Of a stretch of 64,000 bases of DNA, positions 1 to 9,042 are shown piece by piece (position 1 is the stretch's first letter; each line of letters begins with the position of its first letter). Below the pieces are notes generated by a model. It was not told the origin of the DNA. It did not search any database and saw only the letters and a program-made list of their open reading frames with translations. Location of the stretch: assembly GCF_023955655.1 (NCBI RefSeq), contig NZ_JAMXHT010000001.1:496001-560000 (forward strand). Reading direction: 5' to 3'. This DNA comes from Ralstonia soli. GTDB lineage: Bacteria; Pseudomonadota; Gammaproteobacteria; Burkholderiales; Burkholderiaceae. The translations under genes and the position numbers were made by a program.

Positions 1-122
1 TGGCGGGCGTTGGCGTCGGCATCCGAGTAGACCGCGACGGTGCGGATGCCCAGCTTGCGGCAGGTGGCGGCGACTCGGCAGGCGATTTCGCCTCGGTTGG
101 CGATGAGGAGCTTAGTGATCAT
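1..122 (-). CDS. mccA: Biotin carboxylase-type subunit, probably methylcrotonyl-CoA carboxylase alpha (partial)
   Basis: Only the first 40 codons are in the window; the gene continues beyond base 1. The translation starts [17 protein letters not shown], the conserved N-terminal nucleotide-fold strand of biotin carboxylases. An AGGAGA ribosome site lies about 8 bases before the ATG. Biotin carboxylase subunits use ATP and bicarbonate to carboxylate biotin. Leucine breakdown needs such a subunit as partner of the carboxyltransferase encoded at 3693-5300. It is the last visible member of the same-strand liu block, so methylcrotonyl-CoA carboxylase is the likeliest identity. From 40 residues alone, propionyl-CoA or acetyl-CoA carboxylase subunits cannot be excluded. 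Confidence 0.8.
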   Translation of the reverse strand, partial: MITKLLIANRGEIACRVAATCRKLGIRTVAVYSDADANAR

Positions 123-150
123 GGTGTTGGTACGTCTCCTGGTTTTGTTT

Positions 151-757
151 TTGCACTTGTGGTGCATCCCTGGTTTCATCCCCTGCCGGGGCTGAGTCAC
201 TTTCTTTGTCTTGCCAAAGAAAGTAACCAAAGAAAGGCGCGCCCGAGATGGCGACCCCTTCCTTGAATTTGTGTAACCGTGCGGAGAGGGAGGCAAACTC
301 GCTTCGCTCAGACAAGCCTCCCTCTTTTTTCCGCCCGCTTACACAAATTCAAGGCGCCATCTAGGGCAGGAACGTCAACGGCCAAACCGTTGGTGTGCGT
401 GTCCCGTCAGGCTCTTGTTTGTTGCTGTGTGCTGCTTCGCTTCGCTCGCTGTCTCCAACTGGTTTTGCTCGCTTCGCTTCGCGTCTTGCCGCGTACCTAC
501 TACTGCGTGTGTGCTTCGATGGTTTGGCGGTTGGAGCCCTTGATGGCGCCTTGAATTTCTGTTGCAAGGAGGAAAAAGGAAGGGGAACTGTCTGAGCGAA
601 GCGAGTTTTCCCCTTCCCCTCCTTGCGACATAAATTCAAGGGGAAGTCGCCATCTCGGGCGCGCCTTTCTTTTGCTTACTTTTCTTTGGCAAGACAAAGA
701 AAAGTGAGTCAGCCCCGGCAGGGGATGAAACAAGGGATGGACCACAAGCAAAAAAAC
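151..757. repeat. Composite palindromic repeat element A
   Basis: This fills the gap between mccA and bioB. Outer arms at about 151-270 and 630-757 are inverted copies of each other. Both carry the segment CTTTCTTTGTCTTGCCAAAG and a GGCGCGCC motif next to GAGATGGCGA-type sequence. Inner inverted segments (about 337-390 and 519-565, diverged) contain the GGCGCCAT/ATGGCGCC sequence found in element B. Each arm also has a small hairpin around GAGCGAAGCGAG. The core (about 390-520) is unlike the core of element B. Short open frames here are overlapping, low complexity and frame-inconsistent, so I call no gene. Similar arms sit at 10302-11113. Confidence 0.8.
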
Positions 758-775
758 CATCCCTACTCAAACGCA

Positions 776-1858
776 TCAATCGGCAGGCGTAATGTCGATA
801 TGGCAATGCGAAGAATGCGAGTGCCCAGCATCAGCACTTTGATGCAGATGATCCTGCACCTCCACCCGCATCCCCAACCGCGCAAGCAGCTTGCGATCCG
901 CATCCGCTTCCGGGTTATCCGTCGTCAGCAGCTTCTCGCCATAGAAGATCGAATTCGCCCCCGCCATAAAGCACATCGCCTGCAGCGCATCGTCCATCGC
1001 CTCGCGGCCAGCAGACAAACGCACCATCGCCTTGGGCATCGTGATCCGCGCCACGGCAATCGTCCGCACAAAATCAAACGGGTCCAGTTCCTCATTCCCC
1101 GCCAGCGGCGTGCCTTCCACCTTCACCAGGTTGTTGATCGGCACCGAATCCGGATACGGCTCCATGTTCGCCAGCTCGGCAATCAGCCCCGCACGCTCGT
1201 GCACCGATTCCCCCAGCCCGACGATGCCGCCGCAGCACACATTGATGCCGGCATCACGCACGTGCTCGAGCGTGTCGAGACGATCCTGATACGTGCGCGT
1301 GGTGATGATCTCGCCGTAGAACTCGGGTGCGGTGTCGAGGTTGTGGTTGTAGTAGTCCAGCCCCGCATCCTTCAACTGCGCAGCCTGCTCCTGCTTGAGC
1401 ATGCCCAGCGTCACGCACGTCTCCAGCCCCATCGCCTTCACGCCGCGCACCATGTCGGCCACGGCATCGAGTTGATGCGGCTTCGGGTTGCGCCACGCGG
1501 CGCCCATGCAGAAGCGGCTCGCGCCGTTTTGCTTGGCGCGCGATGCGGCTTCCAGCACTTCGTCGATCGGCATCAGCTTTTCAGCCTCAACACCGGTGTC
1601 GTAGCGCGCCGATTGCGGGCAGTACGAGCAATCTTCCGGGCAGCCGCCGGTCTTGATGGACAGCAGCGTCGAGAGCTGCACCGCATTCGCATCAAAGTTG
1701 GCGCGGTGCACCTGCTGTGCCTGGAACAGCAGGTCATTGAACGGCAGTGCGAACAGCGCTTCGATGGCTTCGCGGCTCCAGCGCGCATCGGGCGCCTGAC
1801 CTGGCGTGACAGGCGCTTTGGCGGCGTTCGGAACGAAGTTGAGCGGAGTGGATTGCAT
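776..1858 (-). CDS. bioB: Biotin synthase
   Basis: Radical-SAM enzyme that inserts sulfur into dethiobiotin to make biotin in the cytoplasm. The 360-residue protein has the CxxxCxxC cluster motif (CPEDCSYC, Cys73/77/80) and the BioB signatures YYNHNLDT and GLGES. The ATG at 1858 is preceded by AAGGAAG at good spacing; an upstream in-frame TTG is less likely. The C-terminus is extended and histidine-rich ([11 protein letters not shown]). It follows liuC by 50 bases on the same strand and is followed by repeat element A, not by other bio genes. Placement between the two methylcrotonyl-CoA carboxylase subunit genes, which need biotin, suggests co-expression with a biotin consumer. Confidence 0.96.
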   Translation of the reverse strand: MQSTPLNFVPNAAKAPVTPGQAPDARWSREAIEALFALPFNDLLFQAQQVHRANFDANAVQLSTLLSIKTGGCPEDCSYCPQSARYDTGVEAEKLMPIDEVLEAASRAKQNGASRFCMGAAWRNPKPHQLDAVADMVRGVKAMGLETCVTLGMLKQEQAAQLKDAGLDYYNHNLDTAPEFYGEIITTRTYQDRLDTLEHVRDAGINVCCGGIVGLGESVHERAGLIAELANMEPYPDSVPINNLVKVEGTPLAGNEELDPFDFVRTIAVARITMPKAMVRLSAGREAMDDALQAMCFMAGANSIFYGEKLLTTDNPEADADRKLLARLGMRVEVQDHLHQSADAGHSHSSHCHIDITPAD

Positions 1859-1908
1859 GAGGACTTCCTTCAATCGAATCTTGATGCGTGGTTTTGTAGT
1901 GATGCGGG

Positions 1909-2706
1909 TCAGGCCGGCAGCAGCCAGTTCGGGCGGCGCTTGCCCAGAAAACTTTGCACGCCTTCGCGGCCTTCATCGGAGGCGCGAATGGCGGCGATGC
2001 GATCGGCAGTATCCGCCAGCAATGCGTCGTTGATGGGCGCGCCGGACACTTCGCGCACGAGGCGCTTGCTCTCGCGCACGGCGTTCGGGCTGTTGGCAAC
2101 GAGTGCGGCGGTGATGTCGCTCACCTTCGCGTCGAGCGTGTCGGCGTTCACGAGTTCATGCACGAGGCCCAGGCGATGCGCCTCGGCGGCGGAGAAGCGC
2201 TCAGCAGTGATGAAGTAGCGGCGCGACGCTTGCTCCCCCAACGCGCGAATCACATACGGGCTGATGGTCGCCGGAATCAACCCGAGCTTGGCTTCCGACA
2301 GGCAGAAGTTGGCCGTCTCCACCGCCACCACGATGTCACATGCGGCGACCAGGCCGACGCCGCCGGCATACGTGTCGCCCTGCACGCGCGCGATCACGGG
2401 CTTCGGGCACGTGTAGATGGTGCGCAGCATCTCGGCCAGCCGCAGGGCATCGGCGCGGTTCTCGTCATCCGAGTAGCCGGCCATTTTCTTCATCCAGTTC
2501 AGGTCGGCACCTGCGCAGAATGCGGGGCCGTTGCCCGACAGGACGATGGCGCGCACGCTGGGTTCATCGGCCAGTGCGCGAAACGCGCCAGTCAACTCGG
2601 CGATGACCGTCTCGTTGAACGCGTTGCGCACGTCAGGCCGGTTGAGCGTGAGCGTGGCGACGGCGCCGTGTTGCGAGAAGGCGAGGGTCTCGAAGGAGGC
2701 GTTCAT
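1909..2706 (-). CDS. liuC: Enoyl-CoA hydratase family, probable methylglutaconyl-CoA hydratase
   Basis: Crotonase-fold protein of 265 residues. In leucine degradation this family hydrates 3-methylglutaconyl-CoA to HMG-CoA. The oxyanion-hole region ([10 protein letters not shown], about 63-72) and the segment [17 protein letters not shown] are visible. The Glu of SEAKLG corresponds to the second catalytic glutamate of crotonases, while the first glutamate position reads Gly. This pattern is familiar from LiuC-type hydratases. Its start overlaps the end of the preceding hydrolase gene by four bases (ATGA), implying translational coupling. Context with mccB, ivd and liuR supports the assignment over a general enoyl-CoA hydratase. 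Confidence 0.87.
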   Translation of the reverse strand: MNASFETLAFSQHGAVATLTLNRPDVRNAFNETVIAELTGAFRALADEPSVRAIVLSGNGPAFCAGADLNWMKKMAGYSDDENRADALRLAEMLRTIYTCPKPVIARVQGDTYAGGVGLVAACDIVVAVETANFCLSEAKLGLIPATISPYVIRALGEQASRRYFITAERFSAAEAHRLGLVHELVNADTLDAKVSDITAALVANSPNAVRESKRLVREVSGAPINDALLADTADRIAAIRASDEGREGVQSFLGKRRPNWLLPA

Positions 2707-3671
2707 TCGGGGTCCTTGTTGGTGTCGGCCTTGGGGTCGTCTGCGCCAGAGGCTTCGGCGCCACTGCCTGTGGCCGTTTGCACAGGGCTGACTGGACCTG
2801 CGGGCAGGCCGAGTTCGCGCAGGAAGGCGTCGACCTGCGGCAGCCAGATGGCCAGGCCCGCATGGCTGGCAAACATGCCGTGCGAGTCGTTTTTGAACTT
2901 GCCGAAATCCACCAGCCGCGCCTTGCCACCGGCGCGGCTGTAGGCGGCAAACATGTCTTCCGGCATCGGCCTGGGCCAGTAGCTGTCGTTGTCGCCGTAG
3001 AACCAGAGCGACGGGTAACGCGCTTGCCGCCCGTATGTTTCGAACGCGCGTACGAGGTTGCCTTCCCAGTCGACGCAGGTGTCGTTGCGCAGGCCGCCGG
3101 CAAAGTTCACCAGGCCCCGCACGCCCGGGTAGGCCATGGTGCCGAAGGCCAGCGTGGTCAGGCCGCCGTGCGACTGGCCCATGACGACGATGCGGTCGCG
3201 GTCCACGTACGGCTGCTGCGTCATGTAATCGAGCGTGGCCACCACGTCCTCGGCCTGGACGATGCCGTTGGCTTCAACGTTGCAGCCGCTGCCGATATAG
3301 GCGCCGCCGGATCGGGAGAAACCCTGCCGCATCGGGATGACCACCACGTAGCCGCGCGCGACCAGCGCCGCGGCCTGCTCGCTGTACCGTGCGCGCGCCT
3401 GGAACGATGCCTTGCCGCGCGCCTTGCCGTGGTTGAGCACGATGAGCGGGAACGGGCCGTCGCCGGCCGGCTTGTAGATCGTGGTTTCCAGCTTGATGGT
3501 GAAGATGCCCGCAGACTTGGGCACGTCTACCACCGTCTCGCTCATGCCGGATGGCCCGGCTGCGGCTGCTGGCTCACTTGCATGCGCGGCAGCGAGCAGC
3601 AGTGCGCAGCCAGCGGCTGCCCATGCACTGCGCCACGTTCGCGCGGACTTCCTGTTCACTGCAAATTCCAT
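2703..3671 (-). CDS. Secreted alpha/beta hydrolase, dienelactone hydrolase-like
   Basis: Protein of 322 residues with an N-terminal signal-like segment (Arg/Lys followed by an Ala-rich hydrophobic stretch, about 10-33), so probably periplasmic. The serine nucleophile motif GQSHGG and an upstream LNHG oxyanion strand mark an alpha/beta hydrolase of the dienelactone hydrolase/prolyl oligopeptidase-like group. A likely acid and histidine lie in the C-terminal part (NDSHGMF). The last 40 residues are Pro/Ala/Asp-rich and probably disordered. It sits between mccB (21-base gap) and liuC (ATGA overlap) in one transcription unit. Its substrate is unknown, and a role in leucine breakdown is not obvious. 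Confidence 0.75.
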   Translation of the reverse strand: MEFAVNRKSARTWRSAWAAAGCALLLAAAHASEPAAAAGPSGMSETVVDVPKSAGIFTIKLETTIYKPAGDGPFPLIVLNHGKARGKASFQARARYSEQAAALVARGYVVVIPMRQGFSRSGGAYIGSGCNVEANGIVQAEDVVATLDYMTQQPYVDRDRIVVMGQSHGGLTTLAFGTMAYPGVRGLVNFAGGLRNDTCVDWEGNLVRAFETYGRQARYPSLWFYGDNDSYWPRPMPEDMFAAYSRAGGKARLVDFGKFKNDSHGMFASHAGLAIWLPQVDAFLRELGLPAGPVSPVQTATGSGAEASGADDPKADTNKDPE

Positions 3672-3692
3672 TTTTTTCGTTGGGCGGCCCGC

Positions 3693-5300
3693 TTACATGC
3701 GGAACACGCCGAAGTTCATGTCGCCGATCGGTGCGTTCAGGCTGGCCGACAGGCCCAGGCCCAACACGGTGCGCGTGTCGGCCGGGTCGATCACACCATC
3801 GTCCCACAGACGCGCGCTGGCGTAGTACGGATGCCCCTGGCGTTCGTATTGATCGCGGATCGGTGCCTTGAAAGCGGCTTCTTCATCCGCGCTCCACTGG
3901 CCGCCCTTGGCCTCGATGCCGTCGCGGCGCACGGTAGCGAGCACGCTGGCGGCCTGCTCGCCGCCCATCACCGAGATACGCGCGTTCGGCCACATCCACA
4001 AAAAGCGCGGCGAATACGCCCGCCCGCACATGCCGTAGTTGCCCGCCCCAAACGAGCCGCCGATGATGACCGTGAACTTGGGCACCTGTGCCGTCGCCAC
4101 CGCCGTCACCATCTTGGCGCCGTTCTTGGCGATGCCCTCGTTCTCGTACTTGCGCCCGACCATGAAGCCGGTGATGTTCTGCAGGAAGACCAGCGGAATC
4201 TTGCGCTGGCAGCACAGCTCGATGAAGTGCGCGCCCTTGAGCGCAGCCTCGGAGAACAGGATGCCGTTGTTGGCGATGATGCCCACCGGGTAACCCCAGA
4301 TGCGCGCAAAGCCGCAGACGAGCGTGGTGCCGTAGCGCGCCTTGAATTCGTCAAAGGCGGAATCATCGACGATGCGGGCGATGACTTCGCGCACGTCGAA
4401 CGGCTTGCGCGTGTCGGTGGGGATCACGCCATACAGCTCTTCTGCCGGATAGCGCGGCTCAACCGGCGCATGAATCTGTACCTGGTCCGGCTTGCGGCGG
4501 TTCAGGTGCGCGACGATGCTGCGGGCCTGGGCCAGCGCGTGCGAATCGTTATTGGCAAAGTAGTCCGCCACGCCCGACAGCCGCGTGTGCACATCGGCAC
4601 CGCCCAGGTCTTCGGCGCTCACCACTTCACCGGTGGCAGCCTTCACCAGCGGCGGGCCCGCCAAAAAGATCGTGCCCTGTTCCTTGACGATGATCGACTC
4701 ATCGCTCATGGCCGGCACATACGCGCCGCCCGCCGTGCACGAGCCCATCACCACCGCGATCTGCGGAATGCCCTTCGACGACAGGTTCGCCTGGTTGTAG
4801 AAGATGCGGCCGAAGTGATCGCGGTCGGGGAAGACGTCGTCCTGGTTCGGCAGGTTGGCGCCGCCCGAGTCGACCAGGTACACGCAGGGCAGGTGGTTCT
4901 GTTCGGCAATCTCCTGCGCGCGCAGGTGCTTCTTCACCGTCATCGGGTAATACGTGCCGCCCTTGACCGTGGCGTCGTTGCAGACGATCACGCATTCCTG
5001 CCCCGAGATGCGGCCGATGCCGGTGATGATGCCGGCGCCCGGTGCTGCGTCGTCGTACATGCCATACGCCGCCAGTTGCGAGAACTCCAGGAACGGCGTG
5101 CCAGGGTCGAGCAGTTGCTGCACGCGATCGCGCGGCAGGAGCTTGCCGCGCGCGAGGTGCTTGGCGCGGGCGTCGTCACCGCCGCCCTGGGCGATGCGGG
5201 CCACCTTGTCGCGCAAATCGGCGACGAGGGTGCGCATGGCATCGGCGTTGGCCTTGAAGTCTTCGGCACGGGGGTTCAGCTTGGTGTCTAGCGTCGGCAT
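3693..5300 (-). CDS. mccB: Methylcrotonyl-CoA carboxylase carboxyltransferase (beta) subunit
   Basis: Transfers the carboxyl group from biotin to 3-methylcrotonyl-CoA, the third step after leucine transamination and decarboxylation. The 535-residue protein has the two crotonase-like carboxyltransferase halves, with glycine-rich segments such as [20 protein letters not shown] and [16 protein letters not shown]. This close match to MccB separates it from propionyl-CoA carboxylase beta. The start [10 protein letters not shown] at 5300 is chosen because the open frame further upstream lies inside the YchJ gene. The biotin carboxylase partner is at the left edge, separated by the hydrolase, liuC, bioB and repeat A. 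Confidence 0.95.
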   Translation of the reverse strand: MPTLDTKLNPRAEDFKANADAMRTLVADLRDKVARIAQGGGDDARAKHLARGKLLPRDRVQQLLDPGTPFLEFSQLAAYGMYDDAAPGAGIITGIGRISGQECVIVCNDATVKGGTYYPMTVKKHLRAQEIAEQNHLPCVYLVDSGGANLPNQDDVFPDRDHFGRIFYNQANLSSKGIPQIAVVMGSCTAGGAYVPAMSDESIIVKEQGTIFLAGPPLVKAATGEVVSAEDLGGADVHTRLSGVADYFANNDSHALAQARSIVAHLNRRKPDQVQIHAPVEPRYPAEELYGVIPTDTRKPFDVREVIARIVDDSAFDEFKARYGTTLVCGFARIWGYPVGIIANNGILFSEAALKGAHFIELCCQRKIPLVFLQNITGFMVGRKYENEGIAKNGAKMVTAVATAQVPKFTVIIGGSFGAGNYGMCGRAYSPRFLWMWPNARISVMGGEQAASVLATVRRDGIEAKGGQWSADEEAAFKAPIRDQYERQGHPYYASARLWDDGVIDPADTRTVLGLGLSASLNAPIGDMNFGVFRM

Positions 5301-5328
5301 GGCAGCGATGCGGAAAATGCAGCGAGGT

Positions 5329-5769
5329 TCAATCGGAGAAGGTGCCGTCGACGTACAGCCAACGGCCCTCAGGGGATTCAGCGCCGCTGGCGTCCAGGCG
5401 GACGAAGCGGCTGGTTTCATGCAGGCGATGCGCGCGGCCGCCCACCTTGTAGCGCGCGACGAATTCCACTGTCGCATGCGTGGCGTCTTGCGGTACGTGG
5501 CGTTTCACGTCCAGGCCCAACCAGCGCGTGGCGGCGGCGTCTGCCTCGGTCGTTTCCAGATCGGCGGGGCAGGTGGACGGATGCCACGTGCTGCGCAGAT
5601 ATGCGGTGTTGCCCAGCACATAGGCGCTGTAGCGCGAGCGCATGAGCAACTCGGCCGTGGCCGGCACCGCCTCGCCCGCGTGGAAGGGGCCGCAGCAGCG
5701 CACATAGTCGCCACCGCCGCAGGGGCAGGCGTCATTCGGGCCGATGGGCTTGGCTTGGGGCGCGGACAT
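5329..5769 (-). CDS. YchJ family protein with SEC-C zinc motif
   Basis: Small protein of 146 residues. Near the N-terminus it has the SEC-C motif [13 protein letters not shown] (about 15-27), expected to bind zinc. The rest is the NTF2-like YchJ domain ([14 protein letters not shown] ... VEFVARYK). Its molecular function is not established. The start codon overlaps the HAD phosphatase stop by one base (TGATG), and mccB follows after 28 bases, so the three are probably co-transcribed. Confidence 0.88.
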   Translation of the reverse strand: MSAPQAKPIGPNDACPCGGGDYVRCCGPFHAGEAVPATAELLMRSRYSAYVLGNTAYLRSTWHPSTCPADLETTEADAAATRWLGLDVKRHVPQDATHATVEFVARYKVGGRAHRLHETSRFVRLDASGAESPEGRWLYVDGTFSD

Positions 5770-6467
5770 CAGGCCAGCAGATCCGGCAGTTCGCGCATGT
5801 CGGTAAACGTGCGCGTGGCGCCGGCGGCAATCAGCGGGCCCGGCGCGTTGCGGCCGGCGTAGGCCAGCACCGTCATGCCGGCGGCGTGGCCGGCGGTGAC
5901 GCCCGTGGGGCTGTCTTCGATCACCAGACAACGCGACGGCGAGACCCCCAGGCTGCTGGCAGCCAGCAGATACACATCGGGCGCGGGCTTGCTGCGTTCG
6001 ACCTCGGTGGCCGAGAAGATGCGCACGTCCGTCGGCCGGAAGTGCTCGATCAACCCGGTGCGATTGAGTTGCAGCTCCACCTTCGTGCGATCGGCGCCCG
6101 AGGCCACGGCCATCGGCAGGCCCAGCCTGGAGAGCACATCAATGGCGTGCGCGATATGCGGCACGGCCTCCACTTCGGCTTCGAGCAGCACATTGCGGCG
6201 CGCATGGAAGGTGGACAACCAATTGGGCGGCAGCGGCGCGCCCCGCATCTCGGCAATCGCGTCCAGCTCTTCTCGAATGGCTTTGCCAAGGAAGCGCTTG
6301 ATCGAATCTTCCTGGCTGATGTTGATGCCGAGCTCGGTCAGCATCTCCCAGATCAACCGGTTGACAAGGGGTTCGCTGTCGACCAGCACGCCGTCGCAAT
6401 CGAAGAGGATGGCGTCAAAGCGCGGGTGGCGCGGTTCGGTCGAGGCGGGTTGAGAGACTGCAGTCAT
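5769..6467 (-). CDS. HAD superfamily hydrolase (phosphoglycolate/phosphosugar phosphatase-like)
   Basis: Protein of 232 residues with the HAD motifs in order: DCDGVLVDSE (motif I, nucleophile Asp), ASGAD (motif II), SKPAPDVYL with the conserved Lys (motif III) and VIEDSPTGV (motif IV). An alpha-helical C1-type cap lies between motifs I and II. This arrangement fits small phosphatases or phosphomutases of the Gph/beta-phosphoglucomutase group. The substrate cannot be read from sequence. It lies 49 bases after the HCCA isomerase-like gene and overlaps ychJ. Confidence 0.85.
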   Translation of the reverse strand: MTAVSQPASTEPRHPRFDAILFDCDGVLVDSEPLVNRLIWEMLTELGINISQEDSIKRFLGKAIREELDAIAEMRGAPLPPNWLSTFHARRNVLLEAEVEAVPHIAHAIDVLSRLGLPMAVASGADRTKVELQLNRTGLIEHFRPTDVRIFSATEVERSKPAPDVYLLAASSLGVSPSRCLVIEDSPTGVTAGHAAGMTVLAYAGRNAPGPLIAAGATRTFTDMRELPDLLA

Positions 6468-6516
6468 GCTTGTGTCGTTGGTGGGTTGTTACCGGCGGTC
6501 CATGTGTCGGCTGCCT

Positions 6517-7122
6517 TCAGATACGTCCATCGCGCAGCAACGCTTCGATCTGATCAAAGCGGTCGAAGCCCCAGAACGGTTCGCCGTCGACGATCACATA
6601 CGGCGAGCCGAACACGCCGCGCGACATGGCCAGGTCGATCTCGGCCTTGAGCTGGTCCTTGATCTGCTGGCTGCTCGCGCCGGCATTGAGCGCAGCGCCG
6701 TCGATGCCCATGGTGTCGGCGATCTTCATCACCTCGGTCGGCTCGCCGATGTTGACGTCATCGACAAACAGACCGCGATATACCGCGCGTGCGAAGTCGA
6801 TGGCGCGGTCGCCGCCGTGGTGGTCGTGCACCCACAGCGTGGCGCGCGCGGCGTATTGCGTGGGCAGCGGGAAGTGCGTCGGCCGGCGGTATTCGATGCC
6901 GTTGAAGCGCGCGGTGCGCTCGAAGTCGCGCCACGCATAGTCGCCCTTGAGCGGGAGCTGCGGTAGGGGAGCGCTGCCGGTGGTCTTGAACACGACGCCC
7001 AGCAGAATCGGGTGCCAGGCCGTGGCCCGGTTGTACTGCTTGGCGAGCTCCTCCACGCGCGTGCTGGCGAAATAGCCGTACGGCGATGAGAAGTCGAAGT
7101 AGAAATCGATGGCCCCGTTCAT
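6517..7122 (-). CDS. 2-hydroxychromene-2-carboxylate isomerase / DsbA-like thioredoxin-fold protein
   Basis: Protein of 201 residues of the kappa glutathione-transferase/HCCA isomerase family. The N-terminus has the typical DFYFDFSSPYGYFAS, where serine replaces the thioredoxin cysteine. The C-terminus has GVFGSPYVIVDGEPFWGFDR, the usual cis-Pro and substrate-site loop. Members isomerise hydroxychromene carboxylates or act as glutathione transferases; the substrate here is unknown. The start MNGAIDF is preceded by GGGGAG. It follows the acyl-CoA dehydrogenase by 43 bases in the same unit. Confidence 0.85.
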   Translation of the reverse strand: MNGAIDFYFDFSSPYGYFASTRVEELAKQYNRATAWHPILLGVVFKTTGSAPLPQLPLKGDYAWRDFERTARFNGIEYRRPTHFPLPTQYAARATLWVHDHHGGDRAIDFARAVYRGLFVDDVNIGEPTEVMKIADTMGIDGAALNAGASSQQIKDQLKAEIDLAMSRGVFGSPYVIVDGEPFWGFDRFDQIEALLRDGRI

Positions 7123-7165
7123 GATGTGCTCCCCTGTTGTCGTGCTGCGGCTTTCCAACAAGCGC

Positions 7166-8296
7166 CTACGCCAGCGCGCGGGCGATCAGGATCTTCTGGA
7201 TATCGCTGGTGCCTTCGTAGATCTGGCACACGCGCACGTCGCGGTAGATGCGTTCCACCGGGAAGTCGCTCACGTAGCCGTAGCCGCCGAAGACCTGGAT
7301 GGCGTCGGAGCACACGCGCTCGGCCATTTCGCTGGCATTGAGCTTGGCCATGGCCGCTTCCTTCAGGCACGGCAGGCCCGCGTCTTTCAGGCTGGCGGCG
7401 TGCCACACCATCTGCCGCGCCACGTCGATGCGCGTGGCCATCTCCGCCAGGCGGAACTGCACCGCCTGGTGCGCAAACAGCGGCTGGCCGAAGCTCTCGC
7501 GCTCCTTGGCATACGCCAGTGCGGCTTCGAAGGCGGCGCGCGCCATGCCCACGCTTTGCGAGGCAATGCCGATGCGCCCGCCTTCCAGCCCCGACAGCGC
7601 CATCTTGTAGCCCGCGCCTTCTTCGCCAAGCAGGCAATCGGCGGGGATGCGACAGTCTTCGAACACGATCTGCGCCGTGTCGGAAGAGTGCTGGCCGAGC
7701 TTGTCTTCCAGCCGCGCAACGATGTAGCCCGGCGTCTTGGTCGGCACCAGGAACGCGCTGATGCCGCGCTTGCCCGCTGCCTTGTCGGTCACGGCCATGA
7801 CGATCGCCACGTCGGCATGCTTGCCGCTGGTGATGAACTGCTTCACGCCGTTGAGGACCCAGTGGTCGCCATCCCGCGTGGCGGTGGTGCGCAGGGCCGA
7901 GGCATCGGAGCCGACGTGCGGCTCGGTCAGGCAGAACGCGCCGAGCATCTCGCCGCGCGCCAGCGGCACGAGCCACTGCTGCTTCTGCGCGTCATTCGCA
8001 AACGCCATCAGCATGCTGCACACGGGGCAGTTGTTTACGCTGATGACGGTGGAGGTGCCGCCATCGCCAGCGGCAATCTCTTCGAGGATGAGGGCGAGCG
8101 ACAGGTAGTCGAGTCCCGCACCACCCAGCTCTTCCGGCACGGCCACGCCATACGCACCCAGTTCGCCGAGCTGACGGTGCACGTCTTTCGGGAACGTGCC
8201 ATCGCGGTCCCATGCAGCGGCGTGCGGCGTGATCGCCTCGCGCACGAAGGTGCGGATGGCGTCGCGGATCATTTCCTGTTCTTGTGTCAGTAGCAT
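7166..8296 (-). CDS. Acyl-CoA dehydrogenase (short/branched-chain type)
   Basis: FAD enzyme of 376 residues that introduces the alpha-beta double bond in acyl-CoA and passes electrons to ETF. The N-terminal helical domain, the central beta domain (CLTEPHVGSDASAL, WVLNGVKQFITSG) and the C-terminal helical domain are complete. The IYEGTSDIQK segment places the catalytic glutamate where short-chain and butyryl-CoA dehydrogenases have it, unlike the isovaleryl enzyme at 13837. It could act on butyryl-, 2-methylbutyryl- or isobutyryl-CoA. The preceding SDR gene is 10 bases upstream, suggesting one message. Confidence 0.92.
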   Translation of the reverse strand: MLLTQEQEMIRDAIRTFVREAITPHAAAWDRDGTFPKDVHRQLGELGAYGVAVPEELGGAGLDYLSLALILEEIAAGDGGTSTVISVNNCPVCSMLMAFANDAQKQQWLVPLARGEMLGAFCLTEPHVGSDASALRTTATRDGDHWVLNGVKQFITSGKHADVAIVMAVTDKAAGKRGISAFLVPTKTPGYIVARLEDKLGQHSSDTAQIVFEDCRIPADCLLGEEGAGYKMALSGLEGGRIGIASQSVGMARAAFEAALAYAKERESFGQPLFAHQAVQFRLAEMATRIDVARQMVWHAASLKDAGLPCLKEAAMAKLNASEMAERVCSDAIQVFGGYGYVSDFPVERIYRDVRVCQIYEGTSDIQKILIARALA

Positions 8297-8306
8297 CGTT
8301 CCGCCC

Positions 8307-9020
8307 TCACCATGCGATGACGGTGCCGTCATAGTTGCGGAACCCACCGTTGTCGGCGCGCGTGGCGCCGGCAATCACGCGGCGGATGCCGGCCACGCTT
8401 TCCTGCACCGTGATGGCCGCGTCGGCGCCGCCCATGTCGGTCTGCACCCAGCCGGGGTGGAAGGTCAGGCACGTGGCGTTCTTCGCGTCGAGCGACAGCC
8501 CGCGCAGCGCGGCATTCGCCGCAGCCTTGCTGGCGCGATAGAGCCAGCCGCCGTTGCCCGTCATCTCGCCGATGCTGCCCATGCGGCTGGAGAGGATGGC
8601 CAGTACGCCACCCGTTTCATCCGCGCCATTGCGACCAGCTTCCACCATCGGCAGCACGGCTGGCAGCACGCCCATCGGGGCCCACACATTGGTATGCATC
8701 ACGGCATCAAAGTCGGCCTGGCTGACGGGCACAGCGCCCTGCGTGCGCGGGCCGTAGATGCCCGCCACGTAGATCGCCACGTCCAGCGCCTCGCCGTCGA
8801 GCTTCCACGCGAGTCCGGCGACGGCGTTGGTGTCGGTCAGATCCAGCACGTGGGTCTCGGCGCCCAGCGTTTGCAGCGCCTGTGCGGCCTCTTGTGAGCG
8901 CACGGTAGCGATCACGCGCCAGCCGTCTGCACGGTACTGCTTGGCGGTTTCCAGGCCGATGCCGCGCGACGCGCCCAGGATGAGGGCGGTGCGCGTGCGG
9001 CGGGAGGTTGCGTTCGTCAT
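8307..9020 (-). CDS. Short-chain dehydrogenase/reductase
   Basis: Rossmann-fold oxidoreductase of 237 residues. It has the cofactor motif GASRGIG near residue 17, the AGIYGP equivalent of the NAG motif, a catalytic Ser (LSSRMGS) and the YRASK motif replacing YxxxK. The substrate is unknown. Neighbours suggest a hydroxyacyl or short-chain keto substrate in acyl-CoA catabolism. The gene is 22 bases after the thiolase and 10 bases before the acyl-CoA dehydrogenase. The start MTNATSRRTR is chosen because the frame further upstream overlaps the thiolase. Confidence 0.88.
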   Translation of the reverse strand: MTNATSRRTRTALILGASRGIGLETAKQYRADGWRVIATVRSQEAAQALQTLGAETHVLDLTDTNAVAGLAWKLDGEALDVAIYVAGIYGPRTQGAVPVSQADFDAVMHTNVWAPMGVLPAVLPMVEAGRNGADETGGVLAILSSRMGSIGEMTGNGGWLYRASKAAANAALRGLSLDAKNATCLTFHPGWVQTDMGGADAAITVQESVAGIRRVIAGATRADNGGFRNYDGTVIAW

Positions 9021-9042
9021 CGCGCTGCCTTTTCCATTTCGT

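Noticed and set aside
623-2218. Long plus-strand open frame over bioB and repeat A
   Set aside because: It crosses the repeat and is antisense to bioB and liuC; low-complexity His/Arg-rich translation.
2778-5291. Very long open frame on the plus strand opposite mccB
   Set aside because: It is a shadow of mccB and its neighbours. The composition (Arg/His-rich, no domains) is typical of antisense frames in GC-rich genes.
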